Assembly (NCBI RefSeq): GCF_016862955.1
Contig: NZ_BONY01000009.1
Coordinates: forward strand, 1-64,000
Reading direction: 5' to 3'
DNA: 64,000 bases
DNA from: Rhizocola hellebori
GTDB taxonomy: Bacteria; Actinomycetota; Actinomycetes; Mycobacteriales; Micromonosporaceae
The notes under the pieces are model-generated. The model ran no database searches and had not been told where the DNA came from. It worked only from the letters and a program-made list of their open reading frames with translations. Both the position numbers and the translations under genes were made by a program. Shown piece by piece: positions 34,381 to 42,933 of this stretch (position 1 is the stretch's first letter; each line of letters opens with the position of its first letter).

Positions 34381-37167
34381 ATGGAGTTTCGGCTGCTAGG
34401 CCCGGTTGAGGTGCGCAGCGCGGGGCAGGTGCTCCGGGCGGGGCCGCCTCAGCAGCGCATCGTGTTGGCCGCTTTGGCTTTCCACGCCGGCCAGACGGTG
34501 CCGACAGATACGATCTTGGATCGGGTATGGGGTGAAGCCCGGTCAGAGTACCGGCGAACGTTGCATATGTTGATTAGCCGGATTCGCAGAGTGCTGGAGT
34601 CTGCCGACGGGGATGGCCAGTCCCCGGCGAGGATTGTGCGGCGCTCCGGAGGCTACGTTCTGGACGTCGACCTGGATTTGGTTGACGTGCATCGTTTCCA
34701 GCGGCTGGTACGACTTGCGGCCGCTGCGGACAGCGATTCGGCGATGCGGGCGGACATGCTCGGCCAGGCGCTCGCGCTGTGGCAGGGCGAGCCGCTGGCG
34801 GGGCTGCCGGGCCTGTGGGCCGAGCGGACGCGCCGGGCGTGGCACCAGCAGTACCTCGACGCGGTGGTGGCCTGGGCACAGGCCGAATTGGACGCGGGCC
34901 GCCCGGCGAAGGCGATCGGCCAGCTGACCGTGCTGGTGGGCGAGTATCCGCTGGCCGAGTCGGTGATCGGCCTGCTGATGCGGGCCCTGTCCAGCGCGGG
35001 GCGTCCCGCCGATGCCTTACACGAATACCTTGACGCCCGTCGCCGCTTGGCAGAGGAGCTGGGGACGGATCCGTCCGCACAGCTGCAGGAGATCTACCAC
35101 GCGATCCTGAGCGGCGGGCCGGCGGCAAGCAGCGCCCGAGGCGTGCGGCCGGCATCGATCACACCGGCGCAACTCCCGCCAAACCTCTCTGTCTTTACCG
35201 GGCGCGCTGGTCCACTTGCCGCGCTCGATGGGATGCTGGCCAATGCAGTGCCGGGCACGGTTATCTGCGCGGTTTCCGGCACGGCCGGGGTGGGAAAGAC
35301 CGCTTTGGCTGTGCATTGGGCACATCGGGTGGCGGATCGGTTTCCCGATGGACAGCTCTATGTGAATCTGCGCGGCTTCGACGCGGACGGTCAGGCGCTG
35401 CCGCCGGCTGACGCGCTGCGAGCGTTGCTCGAGGCCTTCGACATGCCGACCCAACATCTTCCGGCGGACCTGAATGTGTTGGCGGCGCTGTATCGCAGCC
35501 TGATTGCGGGCAAGCATGTGCTTGTCGTGCTGGACAACGCGCGCGACGCGCAGCAGGTGCGCCCGCTGCTGCCTGGCACACCCACCGCGCTCGTCGTGGT
35601 GACCAGCCGCGACCGGCTCACTTCCCTGATCGCCGCCGAGGGCGCCTTCCCGTTGTCGCTTGACCTCATGTCGACGGCCGAGGCGACCGCGATGCTGGCC
35701 GAACGGCTCGGCCCCGACCGGATTGCCGCCGAACCGTCTGCGGCCGAGCAGGTCATCACCGCCTGCGCAAGGCTGCCGCTGGCGCTGGCGATCGTCGCCG
35801 CCCGCGCCCGGCAGACCGGCTTTCCGTTGGCCGCCTTGGCAGCCGAACTCCGTACCGCCAGCGGTGCGCTGGATGCTCTGGACACCGGCGACCCGGTCAC
35901 CGATATCCGCGCGGTGCTGTCGTGGTCCTATCGCTGTCTCAGTGATCCGGCGGCGCGGCTGTTCCGGCTGCTCGGTTTGCACGCGGGTTCGTATGTCGCG
36001 GTGCCGGCTGCGGCCAGCCTTGCCGGCGTCGGTTGCTCAGCACTGCGGCCACTTCTATCCGAGCTGACCAAGGCGCACCTTGTCACCGAGGAGTCGCCTG
36101 GCCGGTACACGCTTCACGATCTGCTTCGGGCCTACGCCGCAGAACTGGCGCACAGCGTCGAACCCGAATCCGAACGGCAGCAAGCCATTCATCGCACGCT
36201 CGATCACTATCTGCATACGGCGCACGCCGGTGCCAGACTCCTCAAGCCGCATCGCCCGCCGATCGCCTTGACCGGCCCGCAACCGGGCACGGTCGTGCAG
36301 GCTATCGCCGACCACACCGCCGCGCTGGAGTGGCTGACCATGTCCCGCCCCGCGTTGCTGGCTGCTGTGCGCCAAGCAGCCGACACCGGGCACGACCGGC
36401 ACGCCTGGCAGCTGTCGTGGACTCTGGTGGACTTCCTGCAACGGCAGGGACACTGGCAGGACCAGTCGGCCAGCCAGCAGATCGCGTTGCGGTCGGCTTC
36501 GCGGCTGGCTGACCCGTGCGGGCAAGCCCATGCCTTCCACGGTCTGGCCCGCGCCATGCTGCGCCTCGGCGCGTACACGGACGCCGCAGGTTGTCTGCGA
36601 CAAGCCTTGACCCTCTGCCACACCGCGCAGGACGTGACCGGGCAGGCTGCAGCGCATCGCGGGCTGGCCTTGGTCCTCGGCCTGCAAGGTGACCACAGCG
36701 GCGCGCTGCGGCACGCCCTGCAGGCGATGGACCTTTACGAGGCGACCGGGGACCGCGCCGGGCAGGCCGAGGCTCTCAACAGCCGGGGCTGGTGCCATGC
36801 CCAGCTCGGCGACTACGACTTGGCGGTAACCTGTTGCTGGCACGCGCTTGGCCTGTTCAAGCAGATCGGGGATCAGCGTGACCAGGCGGAAACCTGGGAC
36901 ACCCTCGGCTTCGCCTATCACCATCTCGCCGAATACGAGCAGGCCGTCACCTGCTATCACCATGCCCTGGCGCTGTTCCGGGTGGCCGGCGACCGCTACC
37001 AGGAAGCCGACACCCTCACCCATCTCGGTGACACCCATCGGTCAGCGCAAGTCTTCGACGCCGCCCATGCGGCCTGGCGGCACGCGCATGACATTCTCCT
37101 TGAGCTCCACCACCCGGACGCGGCCGAGCTGGGTGCCAGGCTCGCCGCGCTACCGCAGCCGGCCTGA
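34381..37167 (+). CDS. AfsR/SARP-type regulator (BTAD + NB-ARC + TPR)
   Basis: 928 residues with the same layout as the regulator at 12808: FRLLGPVEVRSAG winged helix, BTAD (~95-245, ADALHEYLDARRRLAEELG), NB-ARC with P-loop GTAGVGKT at 300-307, Walker B HVLVVLDNA and VVTSRDRL, and TPRs (~690-920). Several blocks are nearly identical to the first copy (VNLRGFD, ARLPLALAI), so they are paralogues. A TTA codon lies at residue ~213. It probably activates transcription of secondary-metabolite or secreted-protein genes; targets are not evident. Confidence 0.92.
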   Translation: MEFRLLGPVEVRSAGQVLRAGPPQQRIVLAALAFHAGQTVPTDTILDRVWGEARSEYRRTLHMLISRIRRVLESADGDGQSPARIVRRSGGYVLDVDLDLVDVHRFQRLVRLAAAADSDSAMRADMLGQALALWQGEPLAGLPGLWAERTRRAWHQQYLDAVVAWAQAELDAGRPAKAIGQLTVLVGEYPLAESVIGLLMRALSSAGRPADALHEYLDARRRLAEELGTDPSAQLQEIYHAILSGGPAASSARGVRPASITPAQLPPNLSVFTGRAGPLAALDGMLANAVPGTVICAVSGTAGVGKTALAVHWAHRVADRFPDGQLYVNLRGFDADGQALPPADALRALLEAFDMPTQHLPADLNVLAALYRSLIAGKHVLVVLDNARDAQQVRPLLPGTPTALVVVTSRDRLTSLIAAEGAFPLSLDLMSTAEATAMLAERLGPDRIAAEPSAAEQVITACARLPLALAIVAARARQTGFPLAALAAELRTASGALDALDTGDPVTDIRAVLSWSYRCLSDPAARLFRLLGLHAGSYVAVPAAASLAGVGCSALRPLLSELTKAHLVTEESPGRYTLHDLLRAYAAELAHSVEPESERQQAIHRTLDHYLHTAHAGARLLKPHRPPIALTGPQPGTVVQAIADHTAALEWLTMSRPALLAAVRQAADTGHDRHAWQLSWTLVDFLQRQGHWQDQSASQQIALRSASRLADPCGQAHAFHGLARAMLRLGAYTDAAGCLRQALTLCHTAQDVTGQAAAHRGLALVLGLQGDHSGALRHALQAMDLYEATGDRAGQAEALNSRGWCHAQLGDYDLAVTCCWHALGLFKQIGDQRDQAETWDTLGFAYHHLAEYEQAVTCYHHALALFRVAGDRYQEADTLTHLGDTHRSAQVFDAAHAAWRHAHDILLELHHPDAAELGARLAALPQPA

Positions 37168-37346
37168 ACTGTCGGCCTCGTGAGAAATAGCTCGATTCGC
37201 GCTGCCTTGATACCAACTCTGCTGGATGGCGGCTGCCGCTAACAATTCGCTAGGAATCCAATGCACCGGCCACCCCTAGGCTACCGGCAGATAGGAACGG
37301 GTAGATCAATTCATCCATGTCTGAGTCACAGGAACGGGAGCTTGAC

Positions 37347-37865
37347 ATGAGACTTCTCCGCAACAGGAGAACCCGGAACCGAGCCCGGTTCAAGCGAACA
37401 CTGGCGATTCTTGCCGCCATGACCACAGCTTGCGCGACCGTTCTGGTCACACCCAGTGCCGCGTGGGCGAGCAGTTCGCAGACCAATACTCGCGACGGCA
37501 TCGACATCAGTGTCGATGTTTGGGGCGCCGGCCTTCGAATCGATCACATACGGGTCAGGGCCGACCGGGTGCTGGATTCCTCCAACTGGGTCACCGGAAG
37601 GGAAGCCGACCCGTTCGAATACAAGTTCCACTATTGGACCGCCCAGACCAACACCTGGTCGCCTCAGAAGACCGCGCCGGCAATCAGCATGTACAACCTG
37701 TGCACCGGCTTCCCTTGTAGCACTTCGCCCAGCACCGGGGAGATCTTCTTCAACAGAACGCTGAGTTACAATCAGTACTTCTGCGCGGCATTTCGGGCCT
37801 ACAACAATGGACAGTGGCGCGACTACGGCGCGAGCTCTCCGGTGTGCATTTGGGTTCATTCCTAA
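37347..37865 (+). CDS. secreted hypothetical protein
   Basis: 172 residues. A long, strongly basic N-terminus (RNRRTRNRARFKR), hydrophobic ATVLVTPSAAWA and a predicted cleavage near SAAWA mark a Sec signal. The mature domain (~125 residues) has Trp/Tyr-rich beta strands, four Cys and Asn-rich turns (YNQYFCAAFRAYNNGQW). ATG 37347 has GGGAG six bases before it; ATG 37317 is upstream. A hairpin follows the stop. It lies next to the AfsR-like gene, which could regulate it. No family recognised. Confidence 0.7.
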   Translation: MRLLRNRRTRNRARFKRTLAILAAMTTACATVLVTPSAAWASSSQTNTRDGIDISVDVWGAGLRIDHIRVRADRVLDSSNWVTGREADPFEYKFHYWTAQTNTWSPQKTAPAISMYNLCTGFPCSTSPSTGEIFFNRTLSYNQYFCAAFRAYNNGQWRDYGASSPVCIWVHS

Positions 37866-37888
37866 CTCTGCCGCATGACGACGGGGAA

Positions 37889-37916
37889 CCAGGCGCGAAA
37901 AATCTTGCGCGCCTGG
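37889..37916 (+). terminator. hairpin after the secreted-protein gene
   Basis: Perfect 9-bp arms CCAGGCGCG (37889-37897) and CGCGCCTGG (37908-37916) with a 10-base AT-rich loop, 24 bases after the stop codon. Confidence 0.65.
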
Positions 37917-37986
37917 GGAACCGGCCCCACCCCGGCTTCGTAGTGATGGTCAAGCGGGAGTGTGGGGACGAAGCGGGGAGAAACAC

Positions 37987-39318
37987 ATGGCGCTGATTGA
38001 CGAACTTGAACCGATACTCAGGCAGATCACCCCCGAGGCGCACAAGCGATGGGAACATTCCATCAGCGACGTTCCACTGGAGTACAGGCAGCGCCACGCC
38101 GCCGAATGGAACAAGATCGCCAACGAGTTCTTCGGGTCGGTCGACGACCTGCTCACCAGATTCCGTGAATTCGCTTTGCTTGACGCGCATGACTTCGCGA
38201 AGAACGTCGAGGCTCTGGCTCTGCCCGGCGATCACAAGACCAGGACCGGCCCAGGGCAGCCGATCGTCGGCGGGTCTCCCATGCCCGGAACCGCGTTCTG
38301 GAGCATCTTCTCCGCCGACGCCTACTTCATGAACGACGTCAGAGAGATGATCCACGCGGAGCAGTGGAACAGTAAGGCAGCCGAGGCCTTTCGCGACAAC
38401 TTTCTCAAAAACTTCGGCGAGGCGGCCGATTGGCAGGGTGCCTATCTCAAAGAGCTATCGATCGCGGCCGCCAGCTACCACCTCGCCGTCAACCGCGCGA
38501 AGAAGGCCATATTGTTCGTCGCGGAAAGTTGCCTCGCCGCCTTGAAGTTCCACCCGAAGCTTCAAAACGATCTCGACTTCAACGACGACTCGAAGGCAGC
38601 GCCGTGGGCGACCGCCTCCGGCGCGACTTCGACAGCGCTGACTGCGGTCGGGCTGTTTCTCAGTGGTGGGGCGGCGTTGGTCGTCGGTGTGGCCTCGCTG
38701 CTCAGCGGAATCTATTCGTTCGCCAAGACGTCAGGCACGAAACCCTATCTTCAGGTCGACTACAACGACTATCCACCCAAGATAATTAGTGACACCGAGT
38801 ACGCGATAAAGGCGCTGCGGGAATGGTTGTTCCTCCAGGACGACGCCTTGGCCGACGGTCTGGGCAAGGATCTGAGCGACGACCAGGCGTTCGCCAGCCC
38901 CAAACTGCGCCTTGCCTCGCCGGGCCTCACGCCCGACGCGTACAAGACGCTCGACATCCGCGACGGCGATGGGAAACCTCCCAACCAGGTCGTGGCTTCG
39001 ATCGTGCTGCTCGCGCGAGCCGGCTACTACAACCTGCCCGGCGCGGCCTACGAGTACGACTCGGCGGTCCGCACCCTCGACGCGTGCACGGTTCCCGGGT
39101 CGATGGGCACGTTCTTCCCGAAGTCGCTCCCGAAGTTCAACGAGGCGACCCGGCGGCTGGGTGACTACCTACGCGAGACAGGTGACGCTTTGACCCGCGC
39201 GGGCGACGCCATGCTTACCGCGGCACGCTCCTACCAGGGCACCGACGAGGAACGCGCCGACATCATCAGCCAGATCAACCAGATCCCGCCCCACCACTCG
39301 AGGGCGCCATTTCACTGA
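37987..39318 (+). CDS. WXG100/EspC-like helical protein, candidate type VII secretion substrate
   Basis: 443 residues, no signal peptide. N-terminal helices include EWNKIANEFFGSVDDLLTRF; a WXG100-like unit around 120-190 has QWNSKAAEAFRDNFLKNFG; a hydrophobic stretch (TALTAVGLFLSGGAALVVGV, ~218-250) could insert in membrane; the C-terminal helix LTRAGDAMLTAARSYQGTDE resembles EspC/ESX-associated proteins. These features suggest an ESX-linked factor or pore-like protein. No EccC or WXG pair is adjacent. ATG 37987 has GGGGAG six bases upstream. The function is inferred from shape only. Confidence 0.6.
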   Translation: MALIDELEPILRQITPEAHKRWEHSISDVPLEYRQRHAAEWNKIANEFFGSVDDLLTRFREFALLDAHDFAKNVEALALPGDHKTRTGPGQPIVGGSPMPGTAFWSIFSADAYFMNDVREMIHAEQWNSKAAEAFRDNFLKNFGEAADWQGAYLKELSIAAASYHLAVNRAKKAILFVAESCLAALKFHPKLQNDLDFNDDSKAAPWATASGATSTALTAVGLFLSGGAALVVGVASLLSGIYSFAKTSGTKPYLQVDYNDYPPKIISDTEYAIKALREWLFLQDDALADGLGKDLSDDQAFASPKLRLASPGLTPDAYKTLDIRDGDGKPPNQVVASIVLLARAGYYNLPGAAYEYDSAVRTLDACTVPGSMGTFFPKSLPKFNEATRRLGDYLRETGDALTRAGDAMLTAARSYQGTDEERADIISQINQIPPHHSRAPFH

Positions 39319-39383
39319 CACGGCAGATTCCAGCCGCACCGGCGTCCTTGCCCAGGCTGGCTTCCTCTGGCATCGTTCTGCGG

Positions 39384-40643
39384 ATGTCTGCGTCCGGTGC
39401 CATCACGTCGACTCAGCCCGAACCGGTGCGGAGCAACCCGTCTGACGCCCCGGATTGGCGTCGGGACTTTCGCTGGCGGTGGCTTGCGCAGGCGTCCAGC
39501 GAGATCGGCGGCGCGGTGGGCTATTCGGCGCTGCCGATCGTCGCGGTGCTGCTGCTGGACGCCTCCGATTTTCAGGTCTCGTTGTTGACGGTGCTGTCCT
39601 CAGTGGTCAGTGTGGCTCTCGCGCTGCCTTTGGGGCAGTGGATTGAGTACCACCGCAAACGACCGGTCATGATCGGTGCGGATCTGATTCGTTTTGTTGC
39701 GGTGGGATCGATTCCGTTGGCTGCTCATCTCGGCTGGCTGACGTACTGGCATCTGTGCGCGGTCGCGATCGTACAAATGGCGGCGGTTCTGGCGTTCAAC
39801 TCGGCCAGCATCGCCGACCTCAAGGCGCTCGTGCCGGCCGCACATCGCGCCGAGGCCAACAGCCGCTTCGAAACCACCGTGTGGACAGCCAACACCTTCG
39901 GGCCTCCGGTCGGCGGCCTGCTCATCTCGTGGTTGAGCACGACGGCGGCGATGGTGGTCAACGCGTCGAGCTATTTGGCTTCCGCGCTGGCCATCAGCCG
40001 GCTGCGATCGCCCGAGCCAACGCCGCCACCACGCGCCGCCGATCGCGCCCGGGCCACAGAATTCTTGGCAGGATGGCGTTATCTGCTTCAGCATCGCGGG
40101 TTGGCGGCGCTGTTTTGGAACTCGCTGGTCTTCGGTGGCTGCATCATGGCCGCGTCGCCGCTGATCACCCTGTTCATGTTGCGGGACAGAGGCTTTCCGC
40201 CGTGGCAGTACGGCTTGGTTTTCGGCGCCGCCGGGGTGGCCGGGATCGCCGGATCGCTTCTGGTGAAGCCTGCCCTGCGCCGCTTCAGCCAGCGTCAGGT
40301 CCTCCTTTTCGCGGGCGTGGGCCGCAACCTTTGGCTCGGCCTGATCCCGTTCGCCTCGGCCACGACCGGCGGTCTGTTGCTAATCACCGCTTCCGAGCTG
40401 CTTTTGCTTTTCTTCGTGGGGCTGTTCAACCCGTTGTTCGCCACCTACCGGATGAACGCCACCGACGACCGGCATATGGCCCGGATGACGATGGCCTGGT
40501 CGATGGGCACCAAGATCGCACAGCCGGTGTTCATCGCCGGGGCCGGCCTGCTGGCGGCGGCCACCAGCGCGCAGACCGCGCTGATCGTCCTGGCGTTGAT
40601 CCTGCTGTGCGCCTCGGTTCTGCTTCCCTGGCGCGACTTCTAG
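39384..40643 (+). CDS. MFS transporter (MFS_3-like exporter)
   Basis: 419 residues with about twelve TM helices and an MFS signature in the 2-3 loop (LGQWIEYHRKRPVMIGADLIR). The central loop (~208-235) carries PEPTPPPRAADRARA. The pattern fits the MFS_3/enterobactin-exporter-like branch that pumps macrolides or siderophores. ATG 39384 has no strong ribosome site; an upstream in-frame TTG at 39348 is possible. It follows the WXG-like gene by about 65 bases but need not be functionally linked. Confidence 0.9.
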   Translation: MSASGAITSTQPEPVRSNPSDAPDWRRDFRWRWLAQASSEIGGAVGYSALPIVAVLLLDASDFQVSLLTVLSSVVSVALALPLGQWIEYHRKRPVMIGADLIRFVAVGSIPLAAHLGWLTYWHLCAVAIVQMAAVLAFNSASIADLKALVPAAHRAEANSRFETTVWTANTFGPPVGGLLISWLSTTAAMVVNASSYLASALAISRLRSPEPTPPPRAADRARATEFLAGWRYLLQHRGLAALFWNSLVFGGCIMAASPLITLFMLRDRGFPPWQYGLVFGAAGVAGIAGSLLVKPALRRFSQRQVLLFAGVGRNLWLGLIPFASATTGGLLLITASELLLLFFVGLFNPLFATYRMNATDDRHMARMTMAWSMGTKIAQPVFIAGAGLLAAATSAQTALIVLALILLCASVLLPWRDF

Positions 40644-40703
40644 CGACCACCAGAGCCGAGCCTGGCCACAATCCAATCACGACAGTTGGGAAAGGACCCG
40701 TTT

Positions 40704-41411
40704 TCAGCTCGCGATCAGCGTCGGCGTGGGAACGGCTGGCGGCGCTTGGTCGTGTGCCTGTTGGCGCACGCCGCGGACGAGAAGATAGCCGACCATCCAG
40801 AATTCGCCGATGGACGCGGGATAGGTCAAGGCCTCGGCGACGGTTTGTGCCTCGGGGACGAGGTACAGGAGAAATGCGCTGAGCACATACCCGACACCGC
40901 CGCCGACGAGGATCCAGCCCAGCGCGCGGGGCATCCAGCCCGAGCGCAGCACGCACCAGCCCATCGGGATGAGCCACAGGCCGAAGAACAATGCTCCCAC
41001 GCCCCACAGGTTGCCGCTGACCAGATATAGAACTTGGACGTTGGCCGCGGCGTCGCCGACCGGATCGCCTGCGATGTCGACTGCGGTGGAAAGCATCGCC
41101 GCGCTCACCAGGCCCACGATCGCGTTGACGAGGCCGAAGGCGGCGATTCCGATGGAGGCAAAGGAATCTACTGTGCGGAACAGGCGATAGAACCAAGCGG
41201 CGGTAAGGGTTTGGGTGACGACCATGCCCAGCTCGAAGGCGACGCCAGCGCGGGCGAGCGACTCGTGCGCCACCAGGTTGGCCAGGGTCGCGTTGGGGTC
41301 ACCTGCTGCGAAAAGCTGTGGGCGGACAATGAGGTAGCCGAGCAGGCCGGTGATGGCGAGGCCGAGGTAGAACAGGCCGGTCATGCGGGCGGTGCGGGTA
41401 AGCGCGGGCAT
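40704..41411 (-). CDS. DUF4386-family membrane protein
   Basis: 235 residues with six to seven TM helices. It opens TRTARMTGLFYLGLAITGLLGYL and contains LVSGNLWGVGALFFGLWLIPMGWCV, characteristic of the DUF4386 family of integral membrane proteins, which has no assigned function. GGAAGGAG precedes the ATG. It is codirectional with the XRE/membrane pair upstream (55-base gap) and may be the last gene of that unit. Confidence 0.8.
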   Translation of the reverse strand: MPALTRTARMTGLFYLGLAITGLLGYLIVRPQLFAAGDPNATLANLVAHESLARAGVAFELGMVVTQTLTAAWFYRLFRTVDSFASIGIAAFGLVNAIVGLVSAAMLSTAVDIAGDPVGDAAANVQVLYLVSGNLWGVGALFFGLWLIPMGWCVLRSGWMPRALGWILVGGGVGYVLSAFLLYLVPEAQTVAEALTYPASIGEFWMVGYLLVRGVRQQAHDQAPPAVPTPTLIAS

Positions 41412-41466
41412 CGTTGGCTCCTTCCCGATCCGGATTAGGCGTTGAGGGGATTTGCATGTGGTGGGT

Positions 41467-41691
41467 CTACTCTTGGGCGTCGGGGTATCCGAAGACGTCG
41501 TCGAGCGGCACCCGGAACACTCGCGCTATCTGGAAGGCCATCTCCAATGACGGCGAATAGCGGCCTTGTTCGATGGCGATGATGGTCTGGCGGGTCACTC
41601 CGATGTGGTCGGCCAGCTCCGCCTGGGTCATCTCCCCGTGGGCGAAGCGCAGCGCCCGGATCGAGTTGGTGACCCTGGTTGGTTTGACCAT
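41467..41691 (-). CDS. small XRE-family HTH regulator
   Basis: 74 residues that are almost entirely an HTH: LRFAHGEMTQAELADHIGVT then RQTIIAIEQGRYSPSLEMAF and the tail ARVFRVPLDDVFGYPD, typical of YozG-like small regulators. It starts three bases after the stop of the small membrane protein gene, so it is cotranscribed. Pairs of this kind usually autoregulate. Confidence 0.92.
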   Translation of the reverse strand: MVKPTRVTNSIRALRFAHGEMTQAELADHIGVTRQTIIAIEQGRYSPSLEMAFQIARVFRVPLDDVFGYPDAQE

Positions 41692-41694
41692 GAG

Positions 41695-42114
41695 CTACCA
41701 GCCTCGCCGGTAAGCGACGATCTTGACCACCGACGAGGCCAACGCGGCTAGAAAGAACGCCAGATAGAGCGTGTGGGCGATCCAGAAGTGCTCGGCCTTC
41801 GCCATCGCCAGGACGAGCGGCACGATCGCGGCGATGCTCATGACATAGAACCCGACGTACTCGCCGCGCCGGTTGATTTCGCGGTCGCGCTCGTCGGTTC
41901 GGTCCGCGTCTTTGGGTGAGGCGATCGCGGCCACGATGGCCAGGACGATAGCCGCGCCGATCCCGACGCCGATCGAGGTGAGCATCGGCCCCACGTAGGC
42001 GATGGTCGCCACGTCCGCCCCCGCCACTTTGGACAGAATGATTACCAGGTAGGTGACCGAGACGACGGCGCCGACCACGGCAGAGATCCAGGTGCGCTTC
42101 TCCTCGGAGGACAT
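41695..42114 (-). CDS. four-TM membrane protein paired with an XRE regulator
   Basis: 139 residues with four TM helices in two pairs (WISAVVGAVVSVTYLVIILS, GIGAAIVLAIVAAIA; YVGFYVMSIAAIVPLVLAMA, TLYLAFFLAALASSVVKIVA) and a charged cytosolic loop DADRTDERDREINRRGEY. The layout recalls DUF2178-type proteins that sit beside small XRE regulators. The function is unknown. A good promoter lies upstream. Confidence 0.8.
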   Translation of the reverse strand: MSSEEKRTWISAVVGAVVSVTYLVIILSKVAGADVATIAYVGPMLTSIGVGIGAAIVLAIVAAIASPKDADRTDERDREINRRGEYVGFYVMSIAAIVPLVLAMAKAEHFWIAHTLYLAFFLAALASSVVKIVAYRRGW

Positions 42115-42137
42115 GTCCGGCTCCCATGTACAGAAAA

Positions 42138-42179
42138 CTTGACATCGCCAAGGTAAAACAATCTCAACATGGTGTCAAG
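42138..42179 (-). promoter_or_regulatory. promoter with flanking inverted repeat
   Basis: On the minus strand -35 TTGACA (42178-42173), 17-base spacer and -10 TACCTT (42155-42150). Arms CTTGACA (42138-42144) and TGTCAAG (42173-42179) form a 7-bp inverted repeat spanning the promoter, a candidate operator for the XRE protein. The -35 overlaps the stop codon region of the convergently placed TetR gene. Confidence 0.6.
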
Positions 42180-42903
42180 AATCTTTAACACGGCCGGTGA
42201 TGCCGTCCAACAGGGTGGTCAGGTTGTGGTTGAAGGTTTCCGCGGCGTCGAGGTGGGCCCCATCGATGACGAGCCGGGCGACCGTGGGATAGCGGCCCGT
42301 TTCGAGCATGCGCGTCAGGTAGGGTCCGCGACTCGCCTGCCAGGCGGTCACGTCAGCGCCGGTGGAACGAGCGGTGCGTCGTTCGGTGACCTCCGTGCGG
42401 AGAGCCCCGATGAGGAAAGCGTTGAGGGCGCCCAAAGCCCGCTGGAGGTCGTCGATATTGCGCACGCCGGGGGCCTGGCTCAGCGCCGCCGCGGTCGATT
42501 CACCGACGGCGAGGGCGTGCGGTCCCAAGTGTGGCCGGCCGCCGAGCAGGTCGGAGAACCATTCATGGGCAAGGGCGGCGTCGCGAGTCCGGTGAACGAT
42601 GGCCAGCAAGGTGGCGCGCCATTCCGAGTGCGGTGCGGCCTCGGCGATCTGGGCATAGACGGCATCGACCATCAGATCGAGCAGTTCGGATATGTTGATC
42701 ACGTAGTCGTAGAGCCGCATCGGGCCGACCCCGAGCTCACCGGCGATCTTGCGAACCGACAGCCCGTCAAGGCCGTGCGCGTCGGCAATCCGGATCGCCG
42801 CAGCGGCGATCTTCGCACGGCTCAACGGCACCGGCGCCGCTCGCGGCTGAGGTTCAGGCCGTTCCCAAACCGGCAACGATTCGCTACCGTGCGATGTATC
42901 CAT
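42175..42903 (-). CDS. TetR-family repressor (TetR_C-type)
   Basis: 242 residues. HTH in AAAAIRIADAHGLDGLSVRK followed by IAGELGVGPMRLYDYV (~35-80), then an all-helical ligand domain (DLMVDAVYAQI, FNHNLTTLLDGI). The N-terminus includes an extended PEPQPRAAPVP arm. It is divergent from a flavin monooxygenase with only ~25-30 bases between starts, the standard repressor/target layout for drug-inactivating monooxygenases. Confidence 0.92.
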   Translation of the reverse strand: MDTSHGSESLPVWERPEPQPRAAPVPLSRAKIAAAAIRIADAHGLDGLSVRKIAGELGVGPMRLYDYVINISELLDLMVDAVYAQIAEAAPHSEWRATLLAIVHRTRDAALAHEWFSDLLGGRPHLGPHALAVGESTAAALSQAPGVRNIDDLQRALGALNAFLIGALRTEVTERRTARSTGADVTAWQASRGPYLTRMLETGRYPTVARLVIDGAHLDAAETFNHNLTTLLDGITGRVKDS

Positions 42904-42927
42904 GAAATACAGCGTACGGTAAGGATG
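42904..42927. promoter_or_regulatory. short divergent control region, possible TetR site
   Basis: The ~25 bases between the two starts contain the imperfect dyad TACAGCGTACGGTA (42908-42921). TetR binding here would block both genes. The match is weak. Confidence 0.35.
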
Positions 42928-42933
42928 ATGAAG

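Noticed and set aside
34381-37167. Biosynthetic cluster around the second AfsR-like regulator
   Set aside because: Neighbours are secreted, transport and VOC genes; no PKS, NRPS, terpene or RiPP core is visible.
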